Origin: Arthrobacter sp. StoSoilB20
GTDB lineage: Bacteria; Actinomycetota; Actinomycetes; Actinomycetales; Micrococcaceae
Assembly: GCF_019977295.1 (NCBI RefSeq)
Contig: NZ_AP024651.1
Coordinates: 1,240,001 to 1,304,000, forward strand
Reading direction: 5' to 3'
DNA length: 64,000 nt
Positions within the stretch are counted from its first letter, which is position 1. Each line of letters opens with the position of its first letter. Both the position numbers and the translations under genes were made by a program. This document shows positions 49,991 through 58,897 of the stretch, in pieces. The notes below the pieces were generated by a model. The model had not been told where the DNA came from, searched no databases, and saw only the letters and a list, made by a program, of their open reading frames with translations.

Positions 49991-52900
49991 TCAGCCTTCC
50001 GTGGTGGGCTGGGCGGCTTCGGAAACGGGTAGTACTTCATAGATTTGGCCCAAAGCAGGAAGATGCATGAGCGTGCGGATCACGGGCATCCCGGCGGCCG
50101 CCAATGCATCACGGTAGGCTGCCATCTGGCCGAGGTATTTGTCTCGGATATGGCCCTCAGGGTCATTCCCGGGATAGGTCTTGTGATCGATGAGGACGCA
50201 TCCCTCAGGTCCCTCGAGCAGAAGGTCTATCCACCCTTGCATCACTCTGTTCTCAGTCCGCCATCCAATGGCCGCCTCGCGATGGTATGTCCATCCCGGG
50301 TACTCCGTTTGCAGATACGTTTCGAGTCGCGCACCGGAGTCGATCAGCAGTTCCGGAGCTACTACATGACCTACTTTCCATCGCTCGATGATTGTCTCTG
50401 CAAGCTGAAGCTGGTCGGCGGAAGTAAGCGTTGAGTATTGCGTCCCCAAGTACGCGTGAACGGCGCTTCCCACTGCACCCCACTCTTCAGAACCGCGTGC
50501 AGCCAGTCTGGGACCGAGCTCTGTAGCCAGCAGGACTTTCACGTCATAGTCGGAGGATGATTCGGAGCTCGCGGTGAGTCGAGCCGGAGGGTAGACGGGC
50601 AGTGGCTGCAAGCTAGCTGGGTCTCTGAACTGGGCAACGTTAACTGTCTGGTCGGTCCTGGTTTCTTGCACGTCAAACGAGGTAACCCGGGCGGGCAGGG
50701 GAGAACTTCCCGCAATGTTCAGCAATCCACCTTCAACCTCTCCTGACCAGGATACGAGCGAGGGGACACCCAACAAGTTGAGGAGCTGTGGCTGATTCGA
50801 CTTCGCAGTCAGGATGGTGGTTTCTTTGGCACGAGTCATCCCCACGTACATGAGCCGGCTCGTGTTGTTGCGCTCCCGAAGCTCCGCGTCAACGGCGACC
50901 TGGCTTGTCTGGCCGGCCGCGTCGAGCGGCGAAGCCTTATAGGGGAACGGACTTGGCCAGAATCTTATCCATCGGTCCTTGAGCGGCTGTTCCAGATCCA
51001 GCTCTCCGTCCTGTTCAACGGCAGTGCCGAAAGCGGCGAAGCGGACGTCCTTATCCAGGGCTTCCATAACGACCACGGGCCATTCCAAACCTTTGGCCTT
51101 GTGATAAGTCATTACATTGACGACGTCGGGGCCCGCGTTTTCCGCTGATTGGTGATTAGCGGAAGCGAAAAATGTCAGGAAGCCGCGCAGTGTTCCGGGC
51201 GCCCGGAGCGCCCTGCAGTGCTCATAGTAATCTTCGATTGTGCCTCTCATGGCGTCGAGATTCAGGAGACGGGTTTCGGGAGACGTCCAAGACTTTATGT
51301 GATTTGTCAGCCCGACGGCGCCGATGACGGCCTCAAAAATCTCAAGTGGCGTTGCTGTGCCAGCGAGGTCACGGACCCGGGTCAAAGCACGTACCTGAGG
51401 CTGCTGGGCCCAGCTGGTGTGGACGGTTTCGGGCTCGACGGCGGATAACAGCTCCCGCTGCCAAGTTGCATTGGAGGGATGGCCAGGATGCAACGCCACC
51501 AACTCGGTGAGGGCAATGGTGTCTCGATCATCAGCAACATATGCCATGGCTGCGCGAGCAAGCTGAACTTCCCGGGCTTCATTAAGCTTGCGCGGATTTC
51601 GTGTTGCCCGAATACCCAAACCGTCCAGTGCAGCGGAGATGGCGTCAACGTCCTTGTTTGAGCGCGTCAGAACGGCGATGTCGCCGGGCTTCACGTTCCT
51701 ACGACGGTTAAGGAGGTCGGCTACCCCGGCAGCTGTGGCCAGAAGCCGGTCGTCGTCGTTCTTCTGTGGACGGGCCCACGCTTCCAAGCTTCCCTTTGGC
51801 CAGTCCTTGTGTGCGTCAGGCATATCGAGCCGAACTGACGCAGCGGGCATCCCTAATGTTCCGAAAACAGGCTCAAAGACAGCGTTGGACAATGCGATGA
51901 CAGACGAGCACGATCTCCAGGATTCTGAAAGCTGGCGCTTGTTCTCCACCTGATCCACAACGGTTTGCATGAGGGCAGGGTCTGTTCCACGGAACTCGTA
52001 GATCGCTTGCTTAGGATCGCCGACCCATACGGCTTCTTTGACCAAACCGCTCAGTTGCAGGAAAAGCTCAAGTTGGAGGGGACTCGTGTCCTGGAACTCG
52101 TCCACTACCAAGAAGCTGATCCTCCGAGAGAAGGAAGAGCGAAACGCATCGCTGGTGCGTGCCAAATCGAGGACGAGGGTCTCTTGATCGACGAAGTCCA
52201 TCAAGCCATGGAGGCGCTTAAAATCAGCGTAGGTTTCCAGGCATTCTGCCGCGCAGGCAAATATCTTACGAATGTACTGTTCAATGTCCGAGTGAAATGC
52301 CGGATTGGACAATAGTCCTTCGTGTATCCGCGTCCGGAGATCCAGGAAGATTTGAGCTATTGGCGCAGCGGGTTTCGATGCTACGAAACCCCGCCATATC
52401 TCCCATGGGGTCTCGTCCGGCGTCGTTGCGGAGTCAATTTTCTGGATGACCTTCGGATACTGTTCGACGAACACTCCAGTAGCGATCTTTGCTTGTCTGC
52501 CGGCGGCGTCGAGTCCTGTCTTGGCCAGTTCCTCCAGCTCTGCTCGCCCTGCGCGCATATCGCTCAGCCAAACGGGACGTTCATCCTCGGCGGGATCGTC
52601 GAGCAGCTCGCGGATGCCTGCCCACGATCTGTCTGCACAGGCTGCCAAGTCACTTGAGCGGAGCAGGTTGGTTCTGGCCGCATCGACAATTGACCGGACG
52701 GTATCCTGCCAAGTTTGCGAGTCATAGGGCGAGTCTTCGTCGGTTCCCATACGGCGGGCAATCGGTAGAATCCCCGTCGCATGGTCGGCCAAGACGGAAT
52801 CGACGGCAAGGTGGAAGATACTCCTGAGTTGTTCTTCGGGGATGACCTCAAGTGCAGGAGATAGACCAGCGTCTATTGCGTACTCCTGCAGCAGTTGACC

Positions 52901-53182
52901 ACAGACACTGTTAACAGTGCCAATAAGACTCGCTGGAAGTTGTTGAGCAGCAAGCTGTAGTGAACGGGCATGCGAACCGTCGGCAGCCCCGGCATGTTCC
53001 AATAGCCGAGCGCTGATTCGTTCCTGGAGCTCAGCAGCGGCTTTCTTAGTGAAAGTTGTGGCCATGATCTGGGTTGCCGTCAGTCCGGACTGGATGCGAT
53101 CCGTGATCTCTGAGGTCAGGTGGTACGTCTTGCCTGTGCCGGCGCTTGCCGAAACCATCGTCACATTGTCGAGGTTGGTCAT
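49991..53182 (-). CDS. AddA-like UvrD/RecB helicase-nuclease
   Basis: This is a 1063-residue protein. The SF1A helicase has Walker A SASAGTGKT (11-19), VVDEFQDTSPLQLELF, KQAIYEFRGTDP, YHKAKGLEWPVV and YVGMTRAKE. The C-terminal RecB-family PD-(D/E)XK nuclease appears complete: GWIDLLLEG, LIDHKTY and QMAAYRDAL provide the acidic, D-x-K and Gln-Tyr motifs. It would process double-strand DNA ends. It overlaps the AddB-like gene by 4 bases, the arrangement of an AddAB-type complex. It is distinct from the usual actinobacterial AdnAB by the partner's layout. Confidence 0.9.
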   Translation of the reverse strand: MTNLDNVTMVSASAGTGKTYHLTSEITDRIQSGLTATQIMATTFTKKAAAELQERISARLLEHAGAADGSHARSLQLAAQQLPASLIGTVNSVCGQLLQEYAIDAGLSPALEVIPEEQLRSIFHLAVDSVLADHATGILPIARRMGTDEDSPYDSQTWQDTVRSIVDAARTNLLRSSDLAACADRSWAGIRELLDDPAEDERPVWLSDMRAGRAELEELAKTGLDAAGRQAKIATGVFVEQYPKVIQKIDSATTPDETPWEIWRGFVASKPAAPIAQIFLDLRTRIHEGLLSNPAFHSDIEQYIRKIFACAAECLETYADFKRLHGLMDFVDQETLVLDLARTSDAFRSSFSRRISFLVVDEFQDTSPLQLELFLQLSGLVKEAVWVGDPKQAIYEFRGTDPALMQTVVDQVENKRQLSESWRSCSSVIALSNAVFEPVFGTLGMPAASVRLDMPDAHKDWPKGSLEAWARPQKNDDDRLLATAAGVADLLNRRRNVKPGDIAVLTRSNKDVDAISAALDGLGIRATRNPRKLNEAREVQLARAAMAYVADDRDTIALTELVALHPGHPSNATWQRELLSAVEPETVHTSWAQQPQVRALTRVRDLAGTATPLEIFEAVIGAVGLTNHIKSWTSPETRLLNLDAMRGTIEDYYEHCRALRAPGTLRGFLTFFASANHQSAENAGPDVVNVMTYHKAKGLEWPVVVMEALDKDVRFAAFGTAVEQDGELDLEQPLKDRWIRFWPSPFPYKASPLDAAGQTSQVAVDAELRERNNTSRLMYVGMTRAKETTILTAKSNQPQLLNLLGVPSLVSWSGEVEGGLLNIAGSSPLPARVTSFDVQETRTDQTVNVAQFRDPASLQPLPVYPPARLTASSESSSDYDVKVLLATELGPRLAARGSEEWGAVGSAVHAYLGTQYSTLTSADQLQLAETIIERWKVGHVVAPELLIDSGARLETYLQTEYPGWTYHREAAIGWRTENRVMQGWIDLLLEGPEGCVLIDHKTYPGNDPEGHIRDKYLGQMAAYRDALAAAGMPVIRTLMHLPALGQIYEVLPVSEAAQPTTEG

Positions 53183-55833
53183 GAAAAGTCACCTTTCAAC
53201 CCGCACAGCACTCCCAATTCACAGAAACGGCAGGGTGGCTTGATGTAGTGGAGGCCTCTGTCCCGCCATTCGCTTTCGCGGCCCGGTTCAGTCTCGGCCC
53301 GATTGTCCTCGACCACTTGGGTGGCGGTGACACGGCCGTTAACTACTTCGTCGATGCTGAATGTGATCGCCTTTTTCGCGCTGTCCCAGACGTCGGTTGG
53401 CTTCACCGCACTCTGAAGTGGCTGGCCGAAATGCGAGTCAGCAGAGATAAAAGATCCCTGCTTGAGCATGTAGTAGGCAGTGGGATCGTCAGTAGTGTCC
53501 GCACCCTGGTGCAGTGCCCATTGATACAGGGCAAGCTGTAGCGCGGTGCCGCCAGCAACTTCCTCCCGACGATACTTAGCATGGTTGGTCCACTTCAGGT
53601 CGATGACAACCCGTCGCCCATCGCCGTCAACCCCGACGGCGTCGGCGCTTCCACGAACTGTTACTAGGTAATTGTCCTGTGAACCGACAAGTTCAAGATT
53701 CTTCTCAAATTCCTGTTCAACCTCCTGAAGGGTGACTCCGCCCTTAGAAAGTTGGCTGAAGAAGGCGTGAACCGAGTCAATCAGGATACCGACGATCGCG
53801 TCCCGACGTCGCTGCTGGCCAGGTAGCAACAGTTCTGCCGCGTACTGGGGCAGGACTGCACGAATGCAGCGGTGGATTTCTTCCTTTTCGGGAATGGCCC
53901 TGTTTTCGGCACTGAGCTGGTGGTGGAGAGCCTCCACCACCTTGTGAGAAAAGATGCCGAGCAACGTGTTGTCAGCGGGAATCAGGGCAGCGTCGGTGGC
54001 GTGCACATTCGACTTCTTCTCCAGCACCCAAGCGAAAGAACAACCGAGCAGCTTTGAGAGCTGCGAGAAGGACAATTGCTTCGGCTTCAACGACGGGTTT
54101 GCGCCGACGTTGTAAATTGCAGCCGGGGGAGTGGGCGACAGCTGGGGAGCGGCTGCGAGCTTAGCCGAGCGGCCGGCAAAATCCCAGAGTCCATCAGCGG
54201 TTGTGAGTTGCTCCGGCACGGATCTCAGTTCACGCACACGGTCCGTCAGCGGCTTTGTCGCGTCTTCCGGATTTGTTGAGGGCTGCGAGGAAACAAGGGC
54301 TTCGAGCAACCCCTGTCCCTCCGTTCGTGCACCGTGTGCCTGCTCTACCTCGATAAGGATGAGGTTTTTACAGTGGACGGCAGACGCCAGGGTCTGTTGG
54401 GTGGCAAAAGCGGCTGCGTCCTCTGGAGCGGGCAAACTGATGCCGACCTTCTCCAGTGTTGCCACATCATGCGCTTCCCACCGTCTCCCGGGCATAAGGG
54501 TTGCATCTTTGAAACCCCACCACAGGACATCATCGACGTCGTCGGAAAGCTCGCTGAGGTGAGCCAGCCGCATCCATGGGCTCGCTTCCTGAGCGACAAT
54601 GGAGCTCGATTGCGGTGTGATGACCGAACTGACGATTCGTCGCACGTCCCGCCTCGATACTTCCGGGACAGTAGATAGAAGGTCAATGACCTGCAGGAGC
54701 TGTTCCACTGTCGGCAGGAGAGCAGACTTTTTCTTTGCGAGGCGACGAAGCTGTGCCGTCAGCCAGGCCGCTTTTTCCACAAGGACGGACCCGGGTGCCG
54801 TGTCCCCGTCAATGAGGCTCGTATTGAACAACTGGTCGACGTCAGAGGCCCACGAAGGACCCAAATCCTGATGGTCTGCGATCTTATCCAAAGCCTCAAA
54901 CCACGCCTCGCTGCCCGTGCCGGGAGCTTGCTTGAGTGCTTGAAGAAGATACCCCGAGGCCGGGCGCTCCACCGGAGTTCCAGGCAAAGAGAGAAACTCC
55001 GCCAGCAGCCGGACGTTGATTGGACCCCAGATCACCTCGAAAAACAGGGGGATGATTTGGTCATTGGCACGCCAACTGGAGCTTGCCCCGACACCCAAAC
55101 GCGGAAGCCCTCTATCAGCCAGATAGTGGTCGAGGACAGACGTGTGGTCTGAGCACACAACTGCAGTTTTCGTATTGTCGCCGCAAGCCAACCAGCGAGC
55201 GACGTTTTCCGCGGCTTCCCACTCCGTTTCCGCCGTCAGAACGTGAAGCTGTGGTTGTGCGCCATTCACTGCTTTCTCACTGACCAGAATTCCCCGCCCC
55301 CTAAGAAGCATAAAGATGTCCTGCCAGATTTTCGGAAAGCTAAATTCAGCATGTTGAAGAATGACTTGATCGATCCCCAATGGCAGCGGTGAGAGCAGCG
55401 CAGCCGGCAAGCCCCGGATGTCATCGGCCAAAGCTGGAGAAACATCTCCGTTGGCGGTTTCGACCGCGGCCAATGTTTGCAGCAGAGGGGAGACCTTGGC
55501 TCCGGGCGTGGCGTCCACAGGCAGAACTCCGGACCACCCATTGCTCACGGCGTCGTCGCGGGCCTCCAGAAGTTCTGCAGCTGTGGACCACGGGTCAACT
55601 GCAAGTGAGCTGTGGAACCATTTGTCTTCGGAATCGATGGACAGCAGACGTTGCAAGTATTGCCCCACACGATCAGCGTGTGTGGTGTCCGGCCGTGTGA
55701 GTCCGAGCCTGGTCAAGAGAAGGTTGGTAAAACCCTTGCGTCCAACTCGAACCCGGTTCAGTCCCGGATTGCTGAATGCCCACGGCGCACGGTCCAGGAA
55801 CCAGCCGAACTCGACGATCAATGTTGCCCCCAT
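53179..55833 (-). CDS. AddB-like nuclease with Fe-S cluster motif
   Basis: This is an 884-residue protein. The N-terminal two thirds resembles an inactivated helicase without a Walker A motif. The C-terminal PD-(D/E)XK domain shows GSADAVGVDGDG, VVIDLKWT and LQLALYQWAL. Four Cys, one in LLGCSFAW and three in CRFCELGVLCG, match the AddB-type 4Fe-4S clasp around the nuclease. It partners the AddA-like protein, giving two nuclease sites. The start is ATG 55833; no ribosome site is evident and an 84-base gap precedes it, so an extra promoter is possible. Confidence 0.85.
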   Translation of the reverse strand: MGATLIVEFGWFLDRAPWAFSNPGLNRVRVGRKGFTNLLLTRLGLTRPDTTHADRVGQYLQRLLSIDSEDKWFHSSLAVDPWSTAAELLEARDDAVSNGWSGVLPVDATPGAKVSPLLQTLAAVETANGDVSPALADDIRGLPAALLSPLPLGIDQVILQHAEFSFPKIWQDIFMLLRGRGILVSEKAVNGAQPQLHVLTAETEWEAAENVARWLACGDNTKTAVVCSDHTSVLDHYLADRGLPRLGVGASSSWRANDQIIPLFFEVIWGPINVRLLAEFLSLPGTPVERPASGYLLQALKQAPGTGSEAWFEALDKIADHQDLGPSWASDVDQLFNTSLIDGDTAPGSVLVEKAAWLTAQLRRLAKKKSALLPTVEQLLQVIDLLSTVPEVSRRDVRRIVSSVITPQSSSIVAQEASPWMRLAHLSELSDDVDDVLWWGFKDATLMPGRRWEAHDVATLEKVGISLPAPEDAAAFATQQTLASAVHCKNLILIEVEQAHGARTEGQGLLEALVSSQPSTNPEDATKPLTDRVRELRSVPEQLTTADGLWDFAGRSAKLAAAPQLSPTPPAAIYNVGANPSLKPKQLSFSQLSKLLGCSFAWVLEKKSNVHATDAALIPADNTLLGIFSHKVVEALHHQLSAENRAIPEKEEIHRCIRAVLPQYAAELLLPGQQRRRDAIVGILIDSVHAFFSQLSKGGVTLQEVEQEFEKNLELVGSQDNYLVTVRGSADAVGVDGDGRRVVIDLKWTNHAKYRREEVAGGTALQLALYQWALHQGADTTDDPTAYYMLKQGSFISADSHFGQPLQSAVKPTDVWDSAKKAITFSIDEVVNGRVTATQVVEDNRAETEPGRESEWRDRGLHYIKPPCRFCELGVLCGLKGDFS

Positions 55834-55917
55834 TTTGCTTGTTTGGTTGTTGTATCACGCTTTTGGATATCCGGCCCGGTTCGTCCACCTAGTGGGCTAA
55901 TTGTCCTGAGACGCGTG

Positions 55918-57372
55918 TCAATCGGCATCCGAACGGATCGTCTGCCAGTGAATCTCGCCAGGTGTACGTATTCCGAAACCCTCTCGGAGCACGACAAGAA
56001 TTTCATGGCCAGCGTTCATCGGATCTCCGAGGTTGTTTAACAAGTTGGATGTTGTGCAGTTCGATGCTCGCCAACCGCGAGGTCCCAAACTTGGTTCGTC
56101 GGATATTTGCTCGCCTGCGAAGCCCCAGGCTGGCCTGATTTCACATAGCACGTCGCCCTTGACGATGCTGGCTTGAGCACGTAGAGGTGGGCCTTCCAAG
56201 GTCTCTTTCCCGGATTCGATCATCAGGGTCCAACCTTCGGACAGGTCAGCCAAAGCCTCATTGAGCTCTTCTCCAACGGACGCCCACTTCTGCTCCAAGC
56301 GGTTTTCAGCACGGAATTGATTCGAGAGACTGCGCACCTCATCGTCATCGGTGAAATACGCAGCTGAGATGACTTCTTCCCACGTATTGAAATGTCTCCT
56401 CATCTCGATGGGAGAAGGTCGCTCACGTCCCGCCGCTGCTTCGTTGATGACCCAGGTGTCGTAGGTGGAAACGTCTTTAGGAAAGAACGGCGACTCGTGA
56501 TCCGAGCAGGCTTCCTTGAAGTCTTCAGCGGCTGCGTCGAAATCCGCGGCTTCAAACCTTGCTGCCGCCTCGTTCATGCTGAGGCCAACCGCGCGAAGAG
56601 TTTGTTCCCACGATCCTTTACCTACCCGGCGTCGAAGATTCCGGGCGGAATAGGGCCACATCGTGCTGAGTTCAGCAGGTGAGGCCAGTGCTTGCAGAGC
56701 GTCGCCGTAAGCCGTAATGGAAGGACCATTGACCTTGTCGGCTTGGACCTTAAGGGTAGTAGCTTCGACGATGGCCAGTATCTCAGCTACGCGGGCGCTG
56801 CTGAGGAATGAGCCCAGATTGTCCCGGATTTCTTGAATGTCGCCCGGAGCCATGTTGGCTAACGCGGCCTTGTAGTCGGGTTCAACCCGGAGATGCACGC
56901 CCGCTATGTACAGCAGGCTGAACCGGTCCAGAATAGCGATGGGCCTGGCTGGCGTTGTCCGCTCCGAGTTGTTCGCCAGCCAGCGCCGATTGCAGAGCAG
57001 TGCCACGGCGATTTCACTGTCGACGGGAGTGCCCAAAGCCTTAAGGACTTTAGGGATCTCGGAGTGGTGTATTCCAGCAGACAGAAGCTGCTGGATCGTA
57101 TTTCGCTGTTCAGCCAAGAGATCGGCCGTCTTCTGACTGCGCGCCATGAGTGACCGTGAACGTTCCAGTTCTCCGCGTTCGGCGATTCTGGGGCCCAGCT
57201 TTCGGAGCAGTTCATACCCACTGGCACTGGTCTCTTCAGCTATCGCGGACAGTGGTCTACCTGCCCGATACGCTGCGGCCGCCTTGGCCTCGGGAGTAGG
57301 ACCCATGCACCTTAAGGGGAGCCTCATGGCCTGCTCTGAGTACGCTCCGTCGACGTTCATCTCAGGTTTCAA
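55918..57372 (-). CDS. HEAR-repeat protein C (paralog with C-terminal chaperone-like domain)
   Basis: This is a 484-residue protein and the third of three paralogs. The N-terminus has a degenerate HTH (YRAGRPLSAIAEETSASG). Two repeats like the homing-endonuclease-associated type follow: SARNLRRRVGKGSWEQTLRA near 225 and STYDTWVINEAAAGRERPSP then HFNTWEEVI near 330. The last 130 residues align by eye with protein B (DAGHEIL, then LR.G and E.HWQT) and resemble a TY-Chap/T3SS-chaperone-like fold. Its ATG overlaps the stop of protein B. The function is unknown; DNA binding is likely. Confidence 0.72.
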   Translation of the reverse strand: MKPEMNVDGAYSEQAMRLPLRCMGPTPEAKAAAAYRAGRPLSAIAEETSASGYELLRKLGPRIAERGELERSRSLMARSQKTADLLAEQRNTIQQLLSAGIHHSEIPKVLKALGTPVDSEIAVALLCNRRWLANNSERTTPARPIAILDRFSLLYIAGVHLRVEPDYKAALANMAPGDIQEIRDNLGSFLSSARVAEILAIVEATTLKVQADKVNGPSITAYGDALQALASPAELSTMWPYSARNLRRRVGKGSWEQTLRAVGLSMNEAAARFEAADFDAAAEDFKEACSDHESPFFPKDVSTYDTWVINEAAAGRERPSPIEMRRHFNTWEEVISAAYFTDDDEVRSLSNQFRAENRLEQKWASVGEELNEALADLSEGWTLMIESGKETLEGPPLRAQASIVKGDVLCEIRPAWGFAGEQISDEPSLGPRGWRASNCTTSNLLNNLGDPMNAGHEILVVLREGFGIRTPGEIHWQTIRSDAD

Positions 57373-58892
57373 CTCGCGTTCCTCAGGGTTTGAACCGCAC
57401 CATTTAGCGCATCATCCAGGGTTACTCCTCCGTCAGGTCCGGGGCCCGGGGGGAACTCTCCTGTGGACCAGCGAAACTCCGTAACGTCAACACACTTTCT
57501 GCCGTATCTCAAGGCTGAGACAATCTGATGCCCGGCATCGCGTGGTGAGACCTGGGATTTCCACCAGTTGGGAAAATCGGCGTCCGGTTCCGACCAGTCG
57601 TTACTTGCCAAGAATTCCCGGTCGATTGGCCAATCTGTGGCAGGCAAGAACTCCTCCGAAACGACCTCGCACCAGACTCCGTCCGCGCTAGGTGTTGCTT
57701 GTGCATAGGGGTTGGCGCCGTTGGTTCTCGTCCCTGCATACTCCACTCTTAGGAAGCTGTTCCAAGGCATTTGTGCGAGTAGGTCGCTGATGAGAACTCC
57801 CGCCCGGTGCCAATCGTGGTCGATAGGCTCCCCATCGCCGTCGGCGTCTATTGCGTGCTCATCACGGAGCGCTCGCAGCAAGAACTTTGATTGAAGCGGT
57901 GTGGCTGACATTTCGGTCAGCTCACTGCCAAATACTTGATCAATGAGCTCGTCCCAAGAAACACCAAAGTGCCGCATGATTTCGTTCGCGGATGGTCGCT
58001 CGATCAGCATTCCCGCTTGCGAAAAGCCCCAGAGGTCGTAAGATTCTTCGCTCATTGCGTAGCCGCACAGTTCGCACTCATCGAGAAACGAGTCGAGGGC
58101 ATCTTGGTGTTCTTTCGTCCCGAATCGCCCCTCAGGTGTGCCCACGTTCAGTCGGATGGTGTCCAAAGCTCCCTGCCAACTGCCACCACCGTAGCGGCTG
58201 ACGAGGCTGGCTATAGGTACTGGCCACGGGTCCTTCTCGTCGCGGGAAACTCTTCCCAGTCGCCGCGAGATCTGTTGGGCCATTTCGTCGTACTCGGAGT
58301 AAGTGAGGGTAGCAATCGACTTGGCGTGTATGGCCAAGGCAGTGGTTTCAGCGACCGCCAGAATCTCTGCCAAGCGAGTGTAAGTAACCTCGGGCTTCAC
58401 GAGCTCCCGAAAGGCAGCGACGGCATCCAACGGCATCTTTGCAAGTGCAAGCTGGTAGTCGGGTTCAATGCCGTGATGCTTCCCGACGACGTAGAGCAGG
58501 CTCAACCTATCGCTCAGCAGTTTAGGAGCGGGCTCCGCGGGTGCTTCGTCAGGAATGCCAAGGAATTTCAGAATAGCTACGGCTACATCCACGTCAATGT
58601 CGTTCCCGAGCGCACCGATCACCTTCGGGGTGTCCAACAGTGGGATGCCGGCATCATCCAACCGGCTGACCATTTCCACGTTGTTCCAAAGAGCGCTCAT
58701 AGATTTGACCGCTCGGCTGCCCACCGACCGGGCTCGCGCAAGTTCGTCGCTGGGCTTATCAGCAATAGCATCGAAAATGTCGCCGGCATCGACACTGTGC
58801 GCTGACGTTATTGTTTCCAGCGGATCTCCGCGACGGTATGCTTCCCGAATCACCGCGGCACGTGTTTCGCTGTCCTTGTCGTCCCCCATCAT
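57369..58892 (-). CDS. HEAR-repeat protein B (paralog with C-terminal chaperone-like domain)
   Basis: This is a 507-residue paralog of proteins A and C. An N-terminal HTH-like segment (REAYRRGDPLETITSAHSVD) is followed by a helical middle (LSDRLSLLYVVGKHHGIEPD, conserved in C). Two HEAR-like repeats come next (SLVSRYGGGSWQGALDTIRL and ERPSANEIMRHFGVSWDELI). The C-terminal domain has CEVVSEEFLPATDWP and DADFPNWWKSQVSPRDAGHQ, close to the NWW and P-x-D-A pattern of TY-Chap domains. It lies 5 bases after protein A. Confidence 0.74.
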   Translation of the reverse strand: MMGDDKDSETRAAVIREAYRRGDPLETITSAHSVDAGDIFDAIADKPSDELARARSVGSRAVKSMSALWNNVEMVSRLDDAGIPLLDTPKVIGALGNDIDVDVAVAILKFLGIPDEAPAEPAPKLLSDRLSLLYVVGKHHGIEPDYQLALAKMPLDAVAAFRELVKPEVTYTRLAEILAVAETTALAIHAKSIATLTYSEYDEMAQQISRRLGRVSRDEKDPWPVPIASLVSRYGGGSWQGALDTIRLNVGTPEGRFGTKEHQDALDSFLDECELCGYAMSEESYDLWGFSQAGMLIERPSANEIMRHFGVSWDELIDQVFGSELTEMSATPLQSKFLLRALRDEHAIDADGDGEPIDHDWHRAGVLISDLLAQMPWNSFLRVEYAGTRTNGANPYAQATPSADGVWCEVVSEEFLPATDWPIDREFLASNDWSEPDADFPNWWKSQVSPRDAGHQIVSALRYGRKCVDVTEFRWSTGEFPPGPGPDGGVTLDDALNGAVQTLRNAS

Positions 58893-58897
58893 GATTT

